Assembly (NCBI GenBank): GCA_003150395.1 | Contig: QAMI01000059.1 | Location: 5,571-69,570, forward strand | Direction of reading: 5' to 3' | DNA: 64,000 nt | From: Candidatus Gastranaerophilales bacterium | GTDB lineage: Bacteria > Cyanobacteriota > Vampirovibrionia > Gastranaerophilales > Gastranaerophilaceae | In this document: positions 59,885 to 64,000 of the stretch, in pieces | Layout: each line of letters opens with the position of its first letter | How positions within the stretch are numbered: the first letter of the stretch is position 1 | The notes under the pieces: model-generated | The model's input: only the letters and a program-made list of their open reading frames with translations | Told to the model about the DNA's origin: nothing | Databases searched by the model: none | Program-made: the position numbers and the translations under genes

Positions 59885-61930
59885 ATGGGAAAAATAGGAT
59901 TAGGCATTGATTTATTAAAGAGTGGCGTAAAGATGTTTAAGAGCGCCGGTAAAACCGCAGTAAAAGATTTTGAGTTTTTAAAAGCTTCTTCTAAATGTAA
60001 AATGCCGGAAGAGTTTTCTGCGATTTTTGGTTCGCGTTCAGGAGTTTACAAACTTTCACCCGAAGAAAAAGTTATTGACGCATTAAAAGAAGTCAAAACA
60101 AAAAGCGGTAAGGCGAAGTTCTCTGAAGAGGCGCTGAGGGCTGAAATCAAAAAGGTTAATTGGGGTTTTATGCGAAATAAGGACATTACAGGGCAATATT
60201 CAGATTCGAGATGTTTTGAGATTGCAAGCTTTGCAGAGCGCCCGGATGTTAATTTGAAGGATGTTGCAGAATTTTCGCTTTTGCCTGAACATTCTTTTGG
60301 TTTTGTAAATTCACTTTCAAAAGACAGATTTAAAATTTTCAAAGAATTTATGCGATATACCAAAGGGGACAGAAATTATATTCTCAAAATTGGAGAACCA
60401 AATCCCCGAAGATTTTCATTTGAACAACTGGTTCATATTTCAAAAGATATGTCAGAAAAAAGCGTTCAAAGGTTAAGAAAACTTGTTGATATCAAAAGAC
60501 CTGAAGGAGCATCTGTATTTAAAGATGAATACGTTTTCAACGGCGATAATTTAATAAAGCTTGCCCAAACGGATAATTTAGAAATTAACAGTCTTGTAAA
60601 ACTTGCTAAAACAAGCGGTTTAAACGGGCATTCAATCTGTGAAATCGCAAAAGTCAAGGATATCGACCTTAAAGCTGCTTCAAATGTCATTAATAAAATC
60701 AAAAAATCCCATAACGGAGATGTCTGCTTTTTTGTTGAAAAAGATTTGTATGAGGCGGATAAATTCAGACTGCTTGAGTGGAGCAAGGCAAATGACAAAG
60801 AAGTTTTGGTAAAAACTTTTGATAACAAAATGAACTTAATCTCGACTGACAAAATCGTCCCTGTTGCCGGCAAGCAAAATCAGGCAAAGATTATCGGAAA
60901 GGATTTTGAGGTTGTTCTGGAACCGCATGCAGTTCAGCGAAAAGATTTACTTTCATATGAGAAAAAGATGGAAACAGTTTCCGAAACCCGAAAAATAAGA
61001 GATAAAAACGGAAATCTTTTGCGAACTGAATATTTAACTCCGTCTAAAGTTGAAGGGCTTCATAACTGGAAAGCGGTTTTGCCGGACGGAACAGTTAAGC
61101 CGATTATTGATGTTAAAATGGGCAAAAACGGAATTTTGACTGTCAAAAAGAACCTTGAGGCGCTTGACGGCACCGTTACTAAACAAAATTACAAAAGACT
61201 TCCTGATGGGAGCTGGGCAATGCGTTTGAATATTTCAAAAGACGGAAAAATCCTTTCAAAACGCAATATTAAACACAAAATGTTCTCGGCAAACGAAGCT
61301 GAATCGGTTGTGAACGGTAAAAAGTACAAAGTTCATTATTCTTCTGATGAAATCAGGGTTTTGAATGCAAAAGGCGAAACCGACTGCGTAATTGATTTAA
61401 AATCCATGATTGACGCAAATAATATGCCGGAAAATGCTTTGAAACTGAAAAATATGCTTAAAGAATGCTCCGTCGATGAATTACAAGTAATCAGCAAAAA
61501 ACTTAAGACTCTTGAATTTAATCCTAATAAAATTGATGCTTTGGCAGATTGTTCTGAGGGTAAAGTTTCTACCGGAGATGATATATTTATCTTTAGACAT
61601 GAAATGGGACATATTGATGACCTTTTCGGAACCGCGCCTGCAGAAAATATGAAGTGTCAGGGAATTTATTCCACTGCCAAAGAGTTCAGGAAAATTTACT
61701 CTCAGGAATTGGATATGTTTATGAAAGAATTTCCTCAAACACAACGGCAATACGTGGATTATTTTATTGATCATTCGACTTTTGAGCTGTCAAGACAAAG
61801 TTTTCAGGAAACTGTAGCTGAACTTCTGGCCTCAAACAAAAGTCCTGATATCAGCAAATTACTTGGTACCAGAACCGAATATCTGGAAAGATATTTCCCG
61901 CTGACAAGAAGTTTTCTGGTGAATACGTAA
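59885..61930 (+). CDS. Large protein with C-terminal HExxH zincin-like domain, unknown
   Basis: This is a 681-residue protein without a clear Sec signal. Residues 1-270 are helical with a repeated 'LxKLAKTxxLxxxSxxEIAK' style. Residues about 330-490 are beta-rich with recurrent 'DGTVKP', 'DGSWAMRLNISKDGKIL' elements resembling beta-hairpin repeats. The end carries 'IFRHEMGHIDDLFG' with HExxH at residues 572-576 and a downstream Glu-containing helix 'SFQETVAELLAS' (Glu642/646). That is the order of a gluzincin, similar in layout to anthrax-lethal-factor-like peptidases. The N-terminal Gly/Lys-rich helix (GKIGLGIDLLKSGVKMFKSA) is amphipathic. A secreted toxin or effector is possible but unproven. 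Ribosome site GGGGGA. Confidence 0.7.
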   Translation: MGKIGLGIDLLKSGVKMFKSAGKTAVKDFEFLKASSKCKMPEEFSAIFGSRSGVYKLSPEEKVIDALKEVKTKSGKAKFSEEALRAEIKKVNWGFMRNKDITGQYSDSRCFEIASFAERPDVNLKDVAEFSLLPEHSFGFVNSLSKDRFKIFKEFMRYTKGDRNYILKIGEPNPRRFSFEQLVHISKDMSEKSVQRLRKLVDIKRPEGASVFKDEYVFNGDNLIKLAQTDNLEINSLVKLAKTSGLNGHSICEIAKVKDIDLKAASNVINKIKKSHNGDVCFFVEKDLYEADKFRLLEWSKANDKEVLVKTFDNKMNLISTDKIVPVAGKQNQAKIIGKDFEVVLEPHAVQRKDLLSYEKKMETVSETRKIRDKNGNLLRTEYLTPSKVEGLHNWKAVLPDGTVKPIIDVKMGKNGILTVKKNLEALDGTVTKQNYKRLPDGSWAMRLNISKDGKILSKRNIKHKMFSANEAESVVNGKKYKVHYSSDEIRVLNAKGETDCVIDLKSMIDANNMPENALKLKNMLKECSVDELQVISKKLKTLEFNPNKIDALADCSEGKVSTGDDIFIFRHEMGHIDDLFGTAPAENMKCQGIYSTAKEFRKIYSQELDMFMKEFPQTQRQYVDYFIDHSTFELSRQSFQETVAELLASNKSPDISKLLGTRTEYLERYFPLTRSFLVNT

Positions 61931-61968
61931 TTCTGATGAATTTGGCAGGGGTTTTTCTCTCCCGGAGT

Positions 61969-62703
61969 TTACCCGTGGCGCGGGGACGGCTGTGTCAGCA
62001 TTTTTGCCAAATCTTCAGCCCCGTCAAAACCTCTTTTGCGAATTATGTTTGCCGCCGCTTCTCTGTCGTAATCTAAAAGTCTGTGTTCGGCTTCAAATCC
62101 GCCATTTTGTATGTCAAGAATTAAGTAGCAGGCTTTTAAATCCTCTGTCATCGGACGTCCGACACTTCCATCATTAATTACGGTTTGTTTTGAATTTGTC
62201 TGATATCCTGCAGGCTGGTGCGTGTGCCCGCAAAGGATTAAATCCGCATCTGTTCCGGCAATAATTTCTTCAACCTTTTCAATCGGCATTGCGGGAAGGA
62301 TATCTTCGTTGTTTCTGCGCGGCGAGCCGTGTACAAGAAGAATTTTGACTCCTTCAATCGTCAATTCTTTTTGCGGTGGAAGGTTTTTAAGATATTCTCT
62401 GTTTTCGTCCGTAATTATTTTGTCGTCATCTTCAAGAGATTTTCCCATTACCGGAAATGCTTTTTTTGTATTTTCTATCAATTCCTTCGAACATTCTGCA
62501 AGCATTTTGTCTGTATTTCCCTGAATAACCGTCCAATCTTGTTGTGAGCGGATAAAAGCAACGGTTTTATTAGGTTCGGGGCCAGCCATTGCCAAATCGC
62601 CAAGACAAAAAATCCTATCGCAATTTTGTTTCTTTATATCTTCCAAAACAGTCTTGAGTGCTGTCATATTAGCGTGAATGTCAGAAATTACTGCAATTTT
62701 CAT
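61969..62703 (-). CDS. Metallophosphoesterase (YfcE/MJ0936-like)
   Basis: This is a calcineurin-fold phosphodiesterase of 244 residues. The metal-binding motifs are in order: 'MKIAVISDIHANMTAL', 'IFCLGDLAMAGPEP', 'VIQGNTDKML', 'ILLVHGSPRRN' and 'LILCGHTHQPAGY'. The start ATG at 62703 follows GAGGGAG; a start seven codons earlier is not supported. The last residues (LTQPSPRHG) look as if read from intergenic-type sequence. It is divergent from ispG. Confidence 0.88.
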   Translation of the reverse strand: MKIAVISDIHANMTALKTVLEDIKKQNCDRIFCLGDLAMAGPEPNKTVAFIRSQQDWTVIQGNTDKMLAECSKELIENTKKAFPVMGKSLEDDDKIITDENREYLKNLPPQKELTIEGVKILLVHGSPRRNNEDILPAMPIEKVEEIIAGTDADLILCGHTHQPAGYQTNSKQTVINDGSVGRPMTEDLKACYLILDIQNGGFEAEHRLLDYDREAAANIIRKRGFDGAEDLAKMLTQPSPRHG

Positions 62704-62744
62704 GAATTTCTCCCTCTTTTTCATCTTTATGCTACCATAAAAAT

Positions 62745-63800
62745 ATGATTAAAAGACGAAATTCAAAACAGATTTCAATCGGAAATGTAAAAATCGGTGG
62801 TGATGCGCCAATAAGTGTTCAATCAATGTGCAATACGGACACTTGCGACATTAAAGCAACCTTATCACAGTTGAGCGAGTTTGCAGAAAGAGGGTGTGAA
62901 ATTGCGCGGCTTGCGGTTTTGAATTCTGACGCTGCTGCTGCAATAAAAGAAATTGTTAAAAAATCTCCGCTGCCGCTTGTTGCAGATATTCATTTTGATT
63001 ACAAGCTTGCGATTGAATGTTTGAATAACGGTATTCATGCTCTTCGGCTGAATCCCGGAAATATTGGCAAACGTGAAAATGTAGAAAAAGTTGTCAAACT
63101 TGCAAAAACAAATCAAACTCCAATCAGAATAGGCGTTAATGCAGGTTCGCTTGAAAAAGAACTTCTGGAAAAAGAAATACCCCTTCACGAAAAAATGGTT
63201 TTGAGCGCGATGAAGCATATTCGGATTTTGGAGGATTTGAATTTTGATTTAATCAAGGTTTCGCTGAAATCTTCTGATGTTTTAACAACAATTGAGGCTT
63301 ACCGTTCGATTGCTGAAAAAATTCCTTATGCTTTGCATTTGGGCGTAACTGAGGCCGGAACAATGCGCCAAGGTTTGATAAAGTCTTCAATCGGGCTTGG
63401 GACGCTTCTTGCTGAAGGAATTGGCGATACAATAAGAGTTTCGTTAACCGAAAATCCGGTTGAAGAAGTTACTGCTGGTTTTGATATTTTGAAAGCTCTG
63501 GGTTTGCGAAAACGAGGTGTGAATTTTGTTTCTTGTCCTACTTGCGGGAGAACAAAAATAGATTTGATATCGCTGGCGAAGCAGGTTGAGGCGAGATTTA
63601 AAGACTTGGAAGCTCCGATTACAATTGCTACAATGGGATGTGTTGTGAACGGACCTGGTGAAGCACGCCATGCTGATTTTGGCATTGCCGGAGGCATCGG
63701 AGAAGGTTTGATTTTTCAAAAAGGCGAAATCGTTGCTAAAGTTCCTGAAAAAGAATTACTTAATAAGTTAGAGGAAATTATAAGAAAATCATATAAATAA
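62745..63800 (+). CDS. ispG: 4-hydroxy-3-methylbut-2-enyl diphosphate synthase
   Basis: This is the penultimate step of the MEP isoprenoid pathway. 'APISVQSMCNTDTCD' at the start, 'ALRLNPGNIGKRENV' in the barrel, and the cluster-binding region 'NFVSCPTCGRTKIDLISLA' with 'ATMGCVVNGPGEARHADFGI' near the end show the [4Fe-4S] ligands. The 351-residue length matches the bacterial two-domain form. The start codon is 41 bp from the divergent phosphoesterase. Confidence 0.96.
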   Translation: MIKRRNSKQISIGNVKIGGDAPISVQSMCNTDTCDIKATLSQLSEFAERGCEIARLAVLNSDAAAAIKEIVKKSPLPLVADIHFDYKLAIECLNNGIHALRLNPGNIGKRENVEKVVKLAKTNQTPIRIGVNAGSLEKELLEKEIPLHEKMVLSAMKHIRILEDLNFDLIKVSLKSSDVLTTIEAYRSIAEKIPYALHLGVTEAGTMRQGLIKSSIGLGTLLAEGIGDTIRVSLTENPVEEVTAGFDILKALGLRKRGVNFVSCPTCGRTKIDLISLAKQVEARFKDLEAPITIATMGCVVNGPGEARHADFGIAGGIGEGLIFQKGEIVAKVPEKELLNKLEEIIRKSYK

Positions 63801-63887
63801 TCCATTCTTTTTTTGTGTAAAGAAATTATAATATTTTTGTATTTATCTAAAAAAGTTATTATAATTCTAAAATACAGAGGTAGACTT

Positions 63888-64000
63888 ATGAAAATTAAAA
63901 CTTTATTATTTTTGGGAATTTTTGCAATAGCAATTTTACCGGCAAATGCAGAACTTACAACCAGTGATGTAAGATCTCGTGATTATCTTATGAATCATGG
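63888..64000 (+). CDS. Secreted protein, N-terminal part (continues past window)
   Basis: Only 37 codons are visible. They encode a Sec signal peptide (MKIKTLLFLGIFAIAILPANA, cleavage about residue 21) followed by ELTTSDVRSRDYL. AGAGGTAG precedes the ATG at normal distance. The mature part is too short to identify. Confidence 0.7.
   Translation, partial: MKIKTLLFLGIFAIAILPANAELTTSDVRSRDYLMNH

Overview
The window is an AT-rich bacterial chromosome segment from an organism with a Gram-negative envelope. It has a TolC-type outer-membrane channel, a Wza-type polysaccharide exporter and heptose pathways. It also has the MEP isoprenoid gene ispG and six type IV prepilin-like genes, several with the N-terminal core FTLAEVLITLGIIG. 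This mix, together with families of small lineage-restricted membrane proteins, fits an uncultured gut bacterium of the Melainabacteria/Gastranaerophilales type. That placement is an inference from gene style; no rRNA gene is present to confirm it.

Layout. 0-2.3 kb: the 3' end of a class II photolyase and two ordinary prepilins. 2.4-6.7 kb: a tripartite drug exporter (TolC-like, EmrA-like, EmrB-like). 6.8-10.1 kb: a lineage-type membrane protein, a secreted small protein, a SIMPL-domain protein and glutamate dehydrogenase. 10.1-15 kb: a prepilin broken by a poly-G tract, MsrB, an esterase, a sugar O-acetyltransferase, and an aminotransferase with its Lrp/AsnC regulator. 15-19.6 kb: two stand-alone 2-hydroxyacyl-CoA dehydratase-like iron-sulfur proteins around a PHP phosphoesterase, then a radical SAM enzyme. 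19.6-40.9 kb: a large surface-polysaccharide locus with exporter, lipid kinase, radical SAM/SPASM enzyme, PAP2 phosphatase, Wzz, flippase, glycosyltransferases, polymerase, WecG, priming sugar transferase and a complete GDP-D-glycero-alpha-D-manno-heptose pathway. An acyltransferase in this locus is split by a poly-G tract. 40.9-46 kb: a uridine-kinase-like protein, PnuC, three related membrane proteins, a decayed beta-lactamase-like gene and an initiator tRNA-Met. 46-50.8 kb: an EF-hand protein, rnpA-rpmH, proC, and a cluster of TM2/zinc-ribbon proteins. 50.8-56.5 kb: two more poly-G-interrupted prepilins, one ordinary prepilin, a GlcF-like protein, a small HTH protein and ilvD. 56.5-64 kb: a repeat region, an O-antigen ligase-like protein, DUF4330, a heptose kinase, a 681-residue protein ending in an HExxH zincin-like domain, a phosphoesterase, ispG and the start of a secreted protein.

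The most striking feature is a set of four G/C homopolymers of 11-12 bases at 10151-10161, 36602-36613, 51598-51608 and 55672-55683. They are the only G or C runs of that length I see. Each lies inside a coding sequence that has its own ribosome binding site or translational coupling, each puts the remainder of the gene out of frame, and in each case a change of one or two bases restores one continuous protein. Three are prepilins with unusually long leaders and one is a membrane acyltransferase in the glycan locus. This looks like slipped-strand phase variation of pilus-like fibres and of surface-glycan acylation, with all four genes OFF in this assembly.
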